A stretch of 64,000 bases of DNA from Halieaceae bacterium UBA5044. GTDB taxonomy: Bacteria > Pseudomonadota > Gammaproteobacteria > Pseudomonadales > Halieaceae. Below are positions 1-8,334 of the stretch, in pieces. A model generated the notes under the pieces. It had not been told where the DNA came from, did no database searches, and saw only the letters and a program-made list of their open reading frames with translations. The stretch is taken from NCBI GenBank assembly GCA_002416125.1, contig DIBU01000015.1, positions 1-64,000 on the forward strand, written 5' to 3'. Each line of letters begins with the position of its first letter. The stretch's first letter is position 1. The position numbers and the translations under genes are program-made.

Positions 1-8
1 AGACTTAT

Positions 9-1133
9 TCAGAGTATCCTTAGTATTGTGTTGAGGCGTAAATCATACCCCGGACCTAACTGGACTGAACTCCTGGCATTTATCCAAGTGCGAAGATTCA
101 GTATCTCGCCTGCTACTTCATTATATTTTTCATTCTCACAAAAAGGAGAGTCTTTCACGCAACCTGAGTCCCAAAACGTTAAATACCAGGGTTGGTTGCT
201 GCCGTTCTCTTGTGTGCAGTCGGATCCTACGAAAGGTGGAATACCTGACAGTGTCTTTGTACAGCGCTTTTCGTAAGAAATGATATCCATAAAACGTATT
301 GTATCGCCAGTTACGGCATGAATCATGATTTGATAAGCGCCTACTGACACTCTATAGACTGGGACATAGGTGCCATCATTGAGATCAAAGCTAATCACAA
401 ACCCTTTCTGGTGTGGACTGAAGGGATCTGGCATCGAACGGTCAATCCAAACTTTCTCAGCAAGATCCATCAAGACCTGCTCTGACAACCAACTTCTCGG
501 GGCGAATTCCGGATTATCAGGGTTAGCTGTAACAATATTCAGGGAGATCACGTTCCCAGATTCGTCCATGTCTAGATGCGAAGCAGATTCGAGTGGTGTG
601 TCGCCAATCAATTGTCGGAATACAATACGTACCCCGCCGGATACGACTTCATCAACCTGAAAAGCTAACTCATGGAGACCTTCAAATATCGCATCATTAT
701 CTTCCAGAAAATCATTTATAATATTTCGATCTGAAACTTGGGCCTCAGTTAAGTTTTTCTCTATTCTACCAAGTCCATTTTTTGAAAAGAGGTTTACAAC
801 GCGTCCTGTAACGTTTCGACGGTCAATATTCACTCTAGTCTCAGTTTCCAGTAGCCGAGTATATTTTCTCGACATGTCTTCTGATTTATCTGTTGTAGTT
901 GGTTCCGCAATAACACTTCTAGAATCGATCGTGAAACTCTTCCCCGGATCAGTGCTTTTGGGTGGAGTTGAACCCTTGACGATTTCCTTTGATTCGTCGA
1001 GGACACCGAATTGGGCTAAAGCAGTATGGGAGACAAATGCAAGAGCCGTGGCAATCAGTAAACTAAACACTAACATTAAACTACTGTGATGTGAGCGGCT
1101 TAAAATCCTCACCACGCAAAGCTGTAGCTCCAT
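9..1133 (-). CDS. secreted protein with an FTP/PepSY-like peptidase propeptide
   Basis: The 374-residue product starts with a signal peptide (hydrophobic stretch about residues 19-40, cleavage near HTALA|Q). Residues about 95-220 resemble the fungalysin/thermolysin propeptide (FTP) fold that precedes M4/M36 metallopeptidases, with the pattern VRIVFRQLIGDTPLES followed by a DESGNVISL strand; a PepSY-like strand pair may follow at 230-285. No HExxH zinc motif is present before the stop, and four cysteines cluster in the last 85 residues. It may therefore be a stand-alone inhibitor or secreted protein, or a protease truncated after its propeptide. The gene is visibly poorer in GC than most of the window and lies beside a transposase remnant, which suggests acquisition. 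Family call moderate; function unknown. Confidence 0.6.
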   Translation of the reverse strand: MELQLCVVRILSRSHHSSLMLVFSLLIATALAFVSHTALAQFGVLDESKEIVKGSTPPKSTDPGKSFTIDSRSVIAEPTTTDKSEDMSRKYTRLLETETRVNIDRRNVTGRVVNLFSKNGLGRIEKNLTEAQVSDRNIINDFLEDNDAIFEGLHELAFQVDEVVSGGVRIVFRQLIGDTPLESASHLDMDESGNVISLNIVTANPDNPEFAPRSWLSEQVLMDLAEKVWIDRSMPDPFSPHQKGFVISFDLNDGTYVPVYRVSVGAYQIMIHAVTGDTIRFMDIISYEKRCTKTLSGIPPFVGSDCTQENGSNQPWYLTFWDSGCVKDSPFCENEKYNEVAGEILNLRTWINARSSVQLGPGYDLRLNTILRIL

Positions 1134-1269
1134 GTATAACCCCCTATGTGCCTGACTCTAGTGTCAATTGCACTTCAGAACGAGATTCTTATCACTAGTG
1201 GGGGAGCAGAGGTGCAACTAGCTGCAATCACACTCCTTTCAAACACCGTAGTGAAGCTCAGGTGGGTGG

Positions 1270-1815
1270 TCAAGTTTTTAGTAGGTAGTCACGGACAATT
1301 TTACGCGCACTGTGCTGGACATTTTCAACGGCGGACTGCTTGGCCAGACAATTGATCGATTCATCGAAGAGGAATCGAGCCTCGATAAAGGCTGCTGCTG
1401 ACGCTGCAGCACGTCTGTTCAATCCCGCTTCGCTGTCATCATCAAACGGCTGGTAGTCAAATAGCTTAAATATGTGGAGGTACATCCGCGTTTTCTGGGC
1501 GGGCGACAGGTTCTCGCGCTTGAGTTTTACGCCGGGGAAAATTTCGGTAGCGATAAACTGCAGATCATCCCTTACATCACCATAGCGGAGGTTTAAAACA
1601 ACAGGTTTGACCTTGAAATAGCCCAGCAACAGGACAAAGTAGACCCTGTTGTAATTGTCTCGGAATGAGCGCAGGGCATCGACTTCAGGGTCATTGAGGG
1701 AAAAGTAGTACCGCTTCTGTTCATGAGCCAACTTCGGTGCGCCATACAAGTCCTGAATTTCTGAATCCAGAAGGATGGTGAGGCGTTTGCTTTTCAGGCT
1801 CATTCGGGAATCCAA
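1270..1815 (-). pseudogene. tnpA: Tn3-family transposase, N-terminal remnant (DUF4158 region)
   Basis: The 181-residue product matches the N-terminal DUF4158 region of Tn3-family TnpA: a start like LTILLDSEIQDLYGAPKL, then YYFSLNDPE and VYFVLLLGYFKVKP, typical of the helical DNA-recognition domain. Full-length Tn3 transposases are close to 1,000 residues and carry a DDE catalytic core further on. Here the frame stops after about one fifth of that length and no continuation was seen in the 136 bases before the next gene. No resolvase or convincing 38-bp terminal repeat was recognised nearby. I read it as a decayed transposon fragment. A short stand-alone regulator derived from TnpA is less likely. 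Confidence 0.7.
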
Positions 1816-1919
1816 AACGCCCGATCTTAGCCTAACCGGCTAAAAATCAGCCAATTCAGGGGAAAGTCAGAAAGTAAGGCACTCCTGAAAGCCTTGCCCG
1901 GCCTGGGTTTCAGGGCGAT

Positions 1920-2525
1920 GTGAAAATTGCGGCGGGGATGTCTCTAGTACCCCTTTCTGCGCCGATGGTGACCCTGGGCGACACCGGCTTTCTGTCGACA
2001 GGGGGTGTTCCCTATGCGCCGGACAGCGACCAGTTCCGACAACGCTTTCCCTACACGTTCAACACTGTGCAGCCCTACGAGTTTTACGGCCTCGTGGTCA
2101 CGCTCGCAGAGGCCGACAGCAGTTCCCACAATAGTCGACGCGCCTTTGGTGAACGTCTCGGACAGGCAATGGACACGGTCATTCGCAGCCACGTCAATGG
2201 CGCAGCAGCGATTGATACCCGCGACGGTAGCAAGGCAACCCAGGAAGCCTACCTGCAGCGGGTGCAGCAGATGCTCAACGCCATGCGCAGCGTGCGGGTG
2301 AACAACCTCTTCAGCGCCACGGCGGGTGCCAGTGGGGCCAACAGTGACGACTATCTCGCAACACGGGTCTATGCCGGTGTGCACCTGCCGGCACTGGGTA
2401 CAGGAGGGTCCAGTGCTACCGTCATGCGCGGCTCGAAGACCTGGTCGGAACTGATCGAGGCTGGGTCGAACATGGGGCTGCCTGTCCCCTACGAGCTGCT
2501 TTGGCGGCACACAGTGACGCCGTAG
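1920..2525 (+). CDS. hypothetical protein, possibly a truncated remnant
   Basis: A 201-residue frame with a GTG start, no signal peptide and no membrane segment. It has ordinary amino-acid composition, with a run of alpha-helical sequence at residues 75-130 and a glycine/serine-rich stretch near 155-170. I do not recognise a family. A 208-residue antisense frame overlaps almost exactly, but it is rich in Arg, His and Cys and looks like a shadow. The sense frame is preferred on composition. Because it follows the transposase remnant and lacks a clear ribosome binding site, it could be the surviving 3' part of a longer gene. Confidence 0.45.
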   Translation: MKIAAGMSLVPLSAPMVTLGDTGFLSTGGVPYAPDSDQFRQRFPYTFNTVQPYEFYGLVVTLAEADSSSHNSRRAFGERLGQAMDTVIRSHVNGAAAIDTRDGSKATQEAYLQRVQQMLNAMRSVRVNNLFSATAGASGANSDDYLATRVYAGVHLPALGTGGSSATVMRGSKTWSELIEAGSNMGLPVPYELLWRHTVTP

Positions 2526-2590
2526 GCGCTCTACCCCGGCGGTGCAGCGCTGCGCCGCCGGCCCCGCCACCCCCGCTTGCCCTCCCGCCG

Positions 2591-2640
2591 ATTACGGCAT
2601 ATCCTCTGCCATTATAATATGGCACAGTGTATGCCGTAAT
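2591..2640. promoter_or_regulatory. nested dyad around a -10-like TATAAT upstream of the TonB receptor
   Basis: A perfect 11-bp inverted repeat, ATTACGGCATA (2591-2601) and TATGCCGTAAT (2630-2640), encloses a second dyad GCCAT-TATAAT-ATGGC (2608-2623). The central TATAAT at 2613-2618 is a consensus -10 hexamer about 50 bp before the receptor start. Such symmetry around a promoter core is what an operator for a dimeric repressor or activator looks like. No T-run follows, so a terminator is unlikely. The regulator is unknown. Confidence 0.55.
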
Positions 2641-2666
2641 TACAGAATAATGCGAGGACTGCCACC

Positions 2667-4919
2667 ATGCAGACACTACGGCCACTGGTCGCCGCGCTCT
2701 CCCTGTGCAGCTGCGGTGCGCTTGCCCAGGCTGGCGTGTTGGAGGAGGTCATTGTGACGGCGACCAAGCAGGCCGAAAGCCTGCAGGACATCGCCGTCAC
2801 CGTCAGTGTCTTCACTGAGGACGCCATCCAGCAAGCCAACATTCGCGATGCTTCGGATATCGCCATCCTGACGCCTGCGCTGAATATCAATGCCAATATC
2901 AGCCCCTTCAGCAGCCGCATTTCCATACGCGGCATCGGCACTCCCGGGTCCTCGTTTCTTGAGCCCTCCGTTGGCACCTTCGTCGACGGGGTCTACCTGA
3001 ACCGCTCGGGTCTTGCCGTGTCGGACCTGGTCGATGTCGCGCGCATTGAAGTGCTGCAAGGCCCCCAGGGTACGCTGTATGGCAAAAACACCAACGCCGG
3101 GGCCATCAGCATCACCACGAAACGCCCCAGCTTCGAGTCGACCGAGGGGCACCTGGAGGCCACCGCCGGCAACTATGCGATGGGGCGCGTCACCGGCGCA
3201 CTCTCGGGGCCGCTGAGCAACACCCTGGCCTATCGCGTCGCAGGCAACGTGCATCAACGGGATGGCTACCTGCAAAACCTGGCCGGAAAGGACCTCAACG
3301 ATGCCGATGAATGGAGTCTCGTCGGCAAGTTGCTGTGGGAACCCGACGATCGGTTCTCAATGCTGGCCAAAGTCAGCCATGTCCGACGCGATATGGACTG
3401 CTGCGCACCGGATTCAGTGCACGACCCGCGGGCCGAGCAGGCGATTATCGACCGTGGACTGCCCCCGCTGGGCACTGACCCCTTCGACCAGAGAACCGCG
3501 CAGGACACCCTGACCCCATTCAAGCAGGACTCCAGCGCAGTGTCCCTGCACATTGACTACGACACAGGCTGGGGAACGCTGCAATCGATTACTGCCTGGG
3601 ACGAATACGACGTCGATTCGTCACAGGAGACCAGCCGTTCGGTGCTGGACACCACCTTCCTCAATCAGCCGCAATCCGGCGACAGCCTTTCCCAGGAACT
3701 GCGTTTCAGCAACAGCAGCGACCGCATTGACTACATGGCCGGCCTCTACTATTTCCAGCAAACTACCCGCGAGTTCGAGGGCGAACTCAGCGCCCTGGTG
3801 GGCGATGATGTCGGTGTCGGCACACAGATTTTCGGCCCGCAACTCGGGTTTATCGCGGCACCGGGCGACAGCGCAATCCAGGACAACGTGTTCCACACCG
3901 ATACAGTCGCCCTGTTCAGTCGCGCCACCTGGCACGTGGGTAGTGACTGGCATCTCACCGGCGGACTGCGCTGGAGCCGGGAAAGGAAAGAGGCCGACCT
4001 GTTTGTGGAGGTGACCTCGACCGCGCTGACCGCGCGGGACCCGGCCACGCTACCGGCGCCGCTGCTTGCGTTGCTCGCACAGCAGGGCATTTTCCCGCCC
4101 TTCTCGCTGCTGGCTGCCGCACGCCCGGAAATCGATGAACGCTTCAGCCGCGAGTCCGGGAATGTCGACTGGCTGGCCAGCGTCAGCTACGACCTCAACC
4201 CGGACACGCTGCTGTTCGCCAGCGTCTCCACCGGCACCAAGTCCGGCGGCTTCAACGGCGTGGCAGGCGCAACGGATGAACGGGAGTTCGATGACGAAGA
4301 CACGACCAGCTATGAACTGGGCGTAAAAAGCACTCTGCTGGATGCGCGCCTGCGCATCAATTCAACGCTCTTTTTCACAGCGATCACCAATCTGCAGAGC
4401 TCTCAACAGGCGGCTTCCGGCCTCGGGCAGGTGACCCGCAACCAGGGCGAGGCAGAGGTGTCGGGCATTGACCTGCAGGTGGACGCACTGCCGCTGCCCA
4501 ACCTTACCCTCAGCCTCGGGCTGCAGTACCTCGATACCTACGAATTCACGGCCGGGCCTGACCAGGGGCTGAACCTGCCCTTTGTCGCGGAACTCAGCGG
4601 CAGCCTGGCGGCAACGCTGGTGTTCCCACTCGCCCATGGCAACCTGTACCTGCGCAGCGACTACAACGTCATGGGAGACCACTGGACCAACTCCGCCAGC
4701 GCGGCACAGCTGGAAGCCAAGGACGAACAGAACCGCGAGAACCTGAACATGGCGCTGGGCTGGCGTAACGACCAGTGGAACGTCAGCCTGTGGGGCAAGA
4801 ACCTGGGCGATGAAGCCTATGCCGTGCAAACCCTCACGCCCTACCCGGTAACGGATATGGATGCCTACTTCCTGACACCGCCGCGCACCTGGGGCATGAC
4901 GCTGCGCTACGACCTCTAG
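2667..4919 (+). CDS. TonB-dependent outer-membrane receptor
   Basis: The 750-residue protein has a signal peptide (cleavage near GALAQA) and a TonB-box-like segment EEVIVTATKQ at about 25-34. The plug domain follows to about residue 155, with the typical strings SIRGIG, VFVDGVYLNR-like FVDGVYLNRSG and IEVLQGPQGTLYGKN. The rest is a beta-barrel ending in an aromatic-rich strand (TWGMTLRYDL). It would import a bulky ligand using TonB-ExbBD energy; the sequence does not tell the substrate. The barrel type is that of the large catabolic TonB-receptor group of marine gammaproteobacteria and sphingomonads rather than a classical siderophore receptor (inference). It is convergent with the sulfatase, 12 bp away, and is preceded by a strong dyad operator. 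Confidence 0.93.
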   Translation: MQTLRPLVAALSLCSCGALAQAGVLEEVIVTATKQAESLQDIAVTVSVFTEDAIQQANIRDASDIAILTPALNINANISPFSSRISIRGIGTPGSSFLEPSVGTFVDGVYLNRSGLAVSDLVDVARIEVLQGPQGTLYGKNTNAGAISITTKRPSFESTEGHLEATAGNYAMGRVTGALSGPLSNTLAYRVAGNVHQRDGYLQNLAGKDLNDADEWSLVGKLLWEPDDRFSMLAKVSHVRRDMDCCAPDSVHDPRAEQAIIDRGLPPLGTDPFDQRTAQDTLTPFKQDSSAVSLHIDYDTGWGTLQSITAWDEYDVDSSQETSRSVLDTTFLNQPQSGDSLSQELRFSNSSDRIDYMAGLYYFQQTTREFEGELSALVGDDVGVGTQIFGPQLGFIAAPGDSAIQDNVFHTDTVALFSRATWHVGSDWHLTGGLRWSRERKEADLFVEVTSTALTARDPATLPAPLLALLAQQGIFPPFSLLAAARPEIDERFSRESGNVDWLASVSYDLNPDTLLFASVSTGTKSGGFNGVAGATDEREFDDEDTTSYELGVKSTLLDARLRINSTLFFTAITNLQSSQQAASGLGQVTRNQGEAEVSGIDLQVDALPLPNLTLSLGLQYLDTYEFTAGPDQGLNLPFVAELSGSLAATLVFPLAHGNLYLRSDYNVMGDHWTNSASAAQLEAKDEQNRENLNMALGWRNDQWNVSLWGKNLGDEAYAVQTLTPYPVTDMDAYFLTPPRTWGMTLRYDL

Positions 4920-4931
4920 CAGTGCCCGCGG

Positions 4932-6740
4932 CTAACGCGGCGCCGAGCGCCGCATGCGGTAGGCGACGTAGAACGGCAGCAGTACCAGCAGGGACACCAG
5001 CAGCACCCGCAGCGCATCCGCGTAGCGTGCCTTCACCGTATTGGTGAGCAACTGGCCCATCTGGGAGTAGCCGGGCGGCTGCGGCAGCACGCCATTCTCG
5101 GCCTGAAAACGCTGGTAGCTTAACTGCATGGCCTGGAAGCGATCGGGCTGCTGCGCGGCAAGGTCGACGACTTCCCCGGGATCGCTGACGATGTTGTAGA
5201 GCCGCCACTGCCCATCACCCAGGGGTGGCCGGTTCAGCACCAGTTTATAGTCGCCCTGGAACAGGGCCGCGTGGCCCGTGAGTTCGTACCCCACCGCATC
5301 CTGCTCTGCATAGACGCGCTCCCTGTCGCCGGTCAGCAGCGGCGTCAGATCGCGTCCCGTGATCGGCTGCACGGGCTTGCCGGCGTAGCGTGCGCCCGGC
5401 AACGGCGTGCCGGTCAGGGAGAGAATGGTCGGCGTGATGTCCGTCGCCCAGGCGAAGGCCGGCGTCAGGGTGTTGTGTCGCGGCAGCGGATCACCGGCGA
5501 TAATCAGCGGCACTCGCATGCCGCCCTCCCCGGTATAGAACTTGTAGAACGCCAGAGGGCTGGCAGCCGCGCTGGCGAAGCCGGGGCTGATGGTGTTGTA
5601 GCTGCCCCGCAGGCCCAGGCGTTCGTAATCCACGTGGTACCCCATCATGGCCGCACCGAAGCGTGATGACAGGGCCTCCTGGTTCGCCGGGCCACTGCCC
5701 TCACTGCCGTTGTCGGAGGTAAAAATGAACACAGTGTTGGCGTATTCACCATGGGCCCTGAGGTAATCCACAAGGCGGCCAATATGAAAGTCCATGGCTT
5801 CAATCATGCCCGCATACACCGCCATGCGCTTCGCTTCGTAACGTCTGCGGTCTGCCGTGAGCGCGTCCCAGTCACCGCGGGATTCCATCCACTGCAGCGC
5901 GGTCTGCGGCGGCACAATCCCCAGAGCGATGGCCCGCTGCAGGCGCGCCCGGCGCAGTTCATCCCAGCCTCCGTCATAAACACCCTGGTAGCGGTCGGTA
6001 AAGGCCTGCGGCGCCTGCACCGGCATGTGTACCGCCATGAAAGGGACATAGGCAAAGAACGGCTTGCCGTCCTGCAGGTTGCTGTCGATAAACTCGATGG
6101 TTTTATCGATCAGGAAGCGCGACGAGTAAAAGTCTTCCGGCAGCGTGGTCGGTTCTCCATCAGCGAACCAGTTGGCCCGGTCATACAAGGGCAGGTAGGG
6201 GCGCTGCTCCCAGTTGTCGGCACCGGAATCCATCAGTGCGACGGTGCGCGAGAAACCCCTGCGGCTGGGGCGTTTGTCTGGGCTGGCCCCCAGGTGCCAC
6301 TTGCCCGCCATGTAGGTGTGATACCCCGCGTCTTCCAGCAGGGTGGCGACGGTTACCACGTTGTCCCCCAGCACGCCCTGGTAGTGCGCGTGCCGGCGCT
6401 GCTCCGGTGCCAGCATCTCCGGGATATTGGGCACGCCAGCCAGATGGTTGTTGACGCCGGTCAGCAGCATGGCCCGCGCCGGGGCACAGTTGGCGGCGGT
6501 GTGGTAGTTGGTGAACCGCACCCCCGTTTCAGCAAACGCGCTCAGTGTCGGTGTCTGCACCTCGCTGCCAAAAGGCGCGATATCGGTGAAGCCGAGGTCG
6601 TCGGCAAGAATGAACACAATGTTCGGTCGCGGGTCGCGCGCACCGGTCAGCGCCTCCTCTGCCGCAACAACGCCGTACATACCTGCTGTGAGCGCCAGCC
6701 CCGCCAGCGCCGCACAGCACCGCCTGTGGCGGTCTGTCAC
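4932..6740 (-). CDS. membrane-anchored arylsulfatase (formylglycine-dependent sulfatase)
   Basis: The 602-residue sulfatase has a signal peptide (residues 10-27) and the metal-binding start NIVFILADDLGFTD (Asp47, Asp48). The sulfatase signature CAPAR at 85-89 contains Cys85, expected to be converted to formylglycine by a separate maturase, which is not seen in this window. A C-terminal TSDNGSEG block supplies the remaining calcium ligands. Residues about 575-597 form a hydrophobic helix followed by RMRRSAPR, so the enzyme is probably tethered to the inner membrane facing the periplasm. The start is GTG and sits directly after the stop of the upstream gene (TGAGTG), implying translational coupling. 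The TonB receptor next door suggests uptake of a sulfated or related substrate, but this is only context. Confidence 0.92.
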   Translation of the reverse strand: MTDRHRRCCAALAGLALTAGMYGVVAAEEALTGARDPRPNIVFILADDLGFTDIAPFGSEVQTPTLSAFAETGVRFTNYHTAANCAPARAMLLTGVNNHLAGVPNIPEMLAPEQRRHAHYQGVLGDNVVTVATLLEDAGYHTYMAGKWHLGASPDKRPSRRGFSRTVALMDSGADNWEQRPYLPLYDRANWFADGEPTTLPEDFYSSRFLIDKTIEFIDSNLQDGKPFFAYVPFMAVHMPVQAPQAFTDRYQGVYDGGWDELRRARLQRAIALGIVPPQTALQWMESRGDWDALTADRRRYEAKRMAVYAGMIEAMDFHIGRLVDYLRAHGEYANTVFIFTSDNGSEGSGPANQEALSSRFGAAMMGYHVDYERLGLRGSYNTISPGFASAAASPLAFYKFYTGEGGMRVPLIIAGDPLPRHNTLTPAFAWATDITPTILSLTGTPLPGARYAGKPVQPITGRDLTPLLTGDRERVYAEQDAVGYELTGHAALFQGDYKLVLNRPPLGDGQWRLYNIVSDPGEVVDLAAQQPDRFQAMQLSYQRFQAENGVLPQPPGYSQMGQLLTNTVKARYADALRVLLVSLLVLLPFYVAYRMRRSAPR

Positions 6741-7127
6741 TCAGTCCGCCTCGGGCAGATAGCGTGCGGCGACCAGTAGCAGCAGCGCGATGATGACCTC
6801 GGGGGCGATCAGCTGCAGGGCCAGCGCGGCGTCGTGCAGCAGCCACGCCAGTACGCGGCCCACTGCGGCAAAGGCGAGCAGCATGATGGCCGGGTAATAC
6901 CAGAGCCTATGGCCACTGATCAGCGCGATCAGCATGCAGGCGCCCAGGGTCAGGAAAAACCCCGCCAGGTCCCCAACCTGGGAACTGAGGCCGATGCCTT
7001 CCTCGAGGGTCAAACCAAGCATGGGCGCGACGCCGGCGGGCGCAATCAGCCAGCGCACACCGGTCACGATAAACAGCAGCGCTGGTACCAGTACCAGTAC
7101 GCGCAGGGCGTTTTGTGTCATGGGCAT
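6741..7127 (-). CDS. small four-helix membrane protein, DUF4345-like
   Basis: The 128-residue integral membrane protein has four predicted helices (about 8-28, 45-65, 72-92 and 98-120) with short loops. Its layout resembles the DUF4345 family of unknown function. The start chosen is the ATG reading MPMTQNALRV, since a strong AGGAGG lies seven bases upstream at 7135-7140; the frame stays open 21 codons further but has no ribosome binding site there. It is the first gene of a two-gene operon with the sulfatase and its stop abuts the sulfatase GTG. The promoter side faces a dyad shared with the divergent hydrolase gene. A role in anchoring or assisting the sulfatase is possible but unsupported. 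Confidence 0.72.
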   Translation of the reverse strand: MPMTQNALRVLVLVPALLFIVTGVRWLIAPAGVAPMLGLTLEEGIGLSSQVGDLAGFFLTLGACMLIALISGHRLWYYPAIMLLAFAAVGRVLAWLLHDAALALQLIAPEVIIALLLLVAARYLPEAD

Positions 7128-7184
7128 GAATAAACCTCCTTGCGTGCAGCCTGCAACGGCAAAGCCCGCCGGCCGCGTATTTTT

Positions 7185-7205
7185 TGACATGTTTTATGTC
7201 ATTAT
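7185..7205. promoter_or_regulatory. dyad TGACAT-N5-ATGTCA in a divergent promoter region, probable TetR-type operator
   Basis: TGACAT (7185-7190) and ATGTCA (7196-7201) form a perfect 6-bp dyad with a 5-bp spacer, overlapping a TTGACA -35-like hexamer at 7184-7189. It lies between the DUF4345-like/sulfatase operon and the divergent MBL-fold gene. Read on the minus strand it begins ATAATGACAT, which matches the site in front of the TetR gene at 10363-10371 (ATAATGACA). This suggests the same repressor binds both (inference). Confidence 0.5.
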
Positions 7206-7258
7206 GTAGCCTGATCTGTGACCAGTCCACACCGCCTGCGCGGAAACAGGAGAATGCC

Positions 7259-8329
7259 ATGAAAAAGTCTGCTGTCGTTATCGGTGTCGCACTTGTCCTG
7301 GCCGCCATCGCCTACAGCCAGCGCGCCAACATTGCAGCCCGGTTGCTGGAACAGGGCCTTGCATCACGCCTGGGTGCCAATGCGCTGGCAGAACTCGAGG
7401 ATGGCCTGCACCTTGCCCTGTGCGGCGCCGGTGGCCCACTACCCGCCCCCGATGCCTCCGGACCCTGCGTCGCCGTGGTCGCCGGCGCAGCGCTGTACGT
7501 GGTGGACGCGGGCACCGACGGTGTGCGCAACCTGAGCCGCATGGGCTACCCGGTCGGCGACCTGCAGGGCGTGTTCCTGACCCACTTCCACTCCGATCAC
7601 ATCGACGGGCTGGGCGAGATGGGCACCCTCCGCTGGGCCAGCGGGGATAACGACAGCCCGCTGCCGGTGTACGGCCCTCCCGGTGTGACCGCGGTTGTCG
7701 ATGGGTTCAACCTCGCCTACGCACAGGACTTCAGCTACCGCCACCAGCACCACGGCGACAGCGTCGCTCCGCTGCGCGCGGCGGGCCTGGGCGCCAACCC
7801 GTTTGCCATGCCTGCCCTGGGTGAACTCACCACGGTGCTCGACGCAGGAGGGCTGAAAGTAGAGGCGCTGGCGGTTGACCACTCTCCCGTGGAGCCCGCG
7901 GTGGGCTATCGTTTCAGCTACAAGGGGCGTTCACTGCTGATCACGGGCGACACCGTGAAACTGGCCAATATCGCGCAGTTTGCCCAGGGGGTAGACCTGC
8001 TGGTGCACGAGGCGCTGGCGCCCAACCTGGTGAACCTGATGCACGACGCCGCCCTGCAGAACGGCGACAACGTACTGGCGAAGATCACCCACGACATCCT
8101 CGACTACCACGCCAGCCCTGTAGACGCGGCAGAAACCGCACGCAGTGCGGGTGTCGGGCACCTGCTCTACTACCACATTGTGCCGCCGCTGGTCGTCCCC
8201 GGCCAGGAGACGCTGTTCCTCAACGGCGCCGGGGATATTTTCCCCCGTTACACGGTCGGCAAAGATGGTGTGTCGTTCTCACTACCGGCGGGCACAGACG
8301 CCATTGTGCAAACCCGCGGCGGTCTCTGA
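7259..8329 (+). CDS. metallo-beta-lactamase-fold hydrolase, membrane-anchored
   Basis: The 356-residue protein has an N-terminal hydrophobic anchor or uncleaved signal (residues 4-20) and an MBL-fold domain. The zinc motif THFHSDHIDG is present, with further ligands in VDHSP, the ITGDT aspartate and a late YYHIVPP histidine. The arrangement fits the tRNase Z/arylsulfatase-like branch of the superfamily rather than a true beta-lactamase. The ATG at 7259 was chosen because ACAGGAG lies upstream; the frame is open 25 codons further without a ribosome binding site. It is divergent from the sulfatase operon across a dyad. A periplasmic ester, lactone or sulfate-ester hydrolase fits the context, but the substrate is unknown. 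Confidence 0.85.
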   Translation: MKKSAVVIGVALVLAAIAYSQRANIAARLLEQGLASRLGANALAELEDGLHLALCGAGGPLPAPDASGPCVAVVAGAALYVVDAGTDGVRNLSRMGYPVGDLQGVFLTHFHSDHIDGLGEMGTLRWASGDNDSPLPVYGPPGVTAVVDGFNLAYAQDFSYRHQHHGDSVAPLRAAGLGANPFAMPALGELTTVLDAGGLKVEALAVDHSPVEPAVGYRFSYKGRSLLITGDTVKLANIAQFAQGVDLLVHEALAPNLVNLMHDAALQNGDNVLAKITHDILDYHASPVDAAETARSAGVGHLLYYHIVPPLVVPGQETLFLNGAGDIFPRYTVGKDGVSFSLPAGTDAIVQTRGGL

Positions 8330-8334
8330 CGGTA

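Noticed and set aside
1859..1880. GGGG...TAAG sequence resembling a Tn3-family terminal repeat
   Set aside because: Only the two ends agree with the consensus, the length is short, and the orientation points away from the transposase remnant.
1944..2570. 208-residue antisense frame over the hypothetical gene
   Set aside because: Arg/His/Cys-rich composition typical of a shadow; the sense frame has normal composition.
5751..6779. 342-residue plus-strand frame
   Set aside because: Antisense to the sulfatase, which has clear motifs; no protein-like features.
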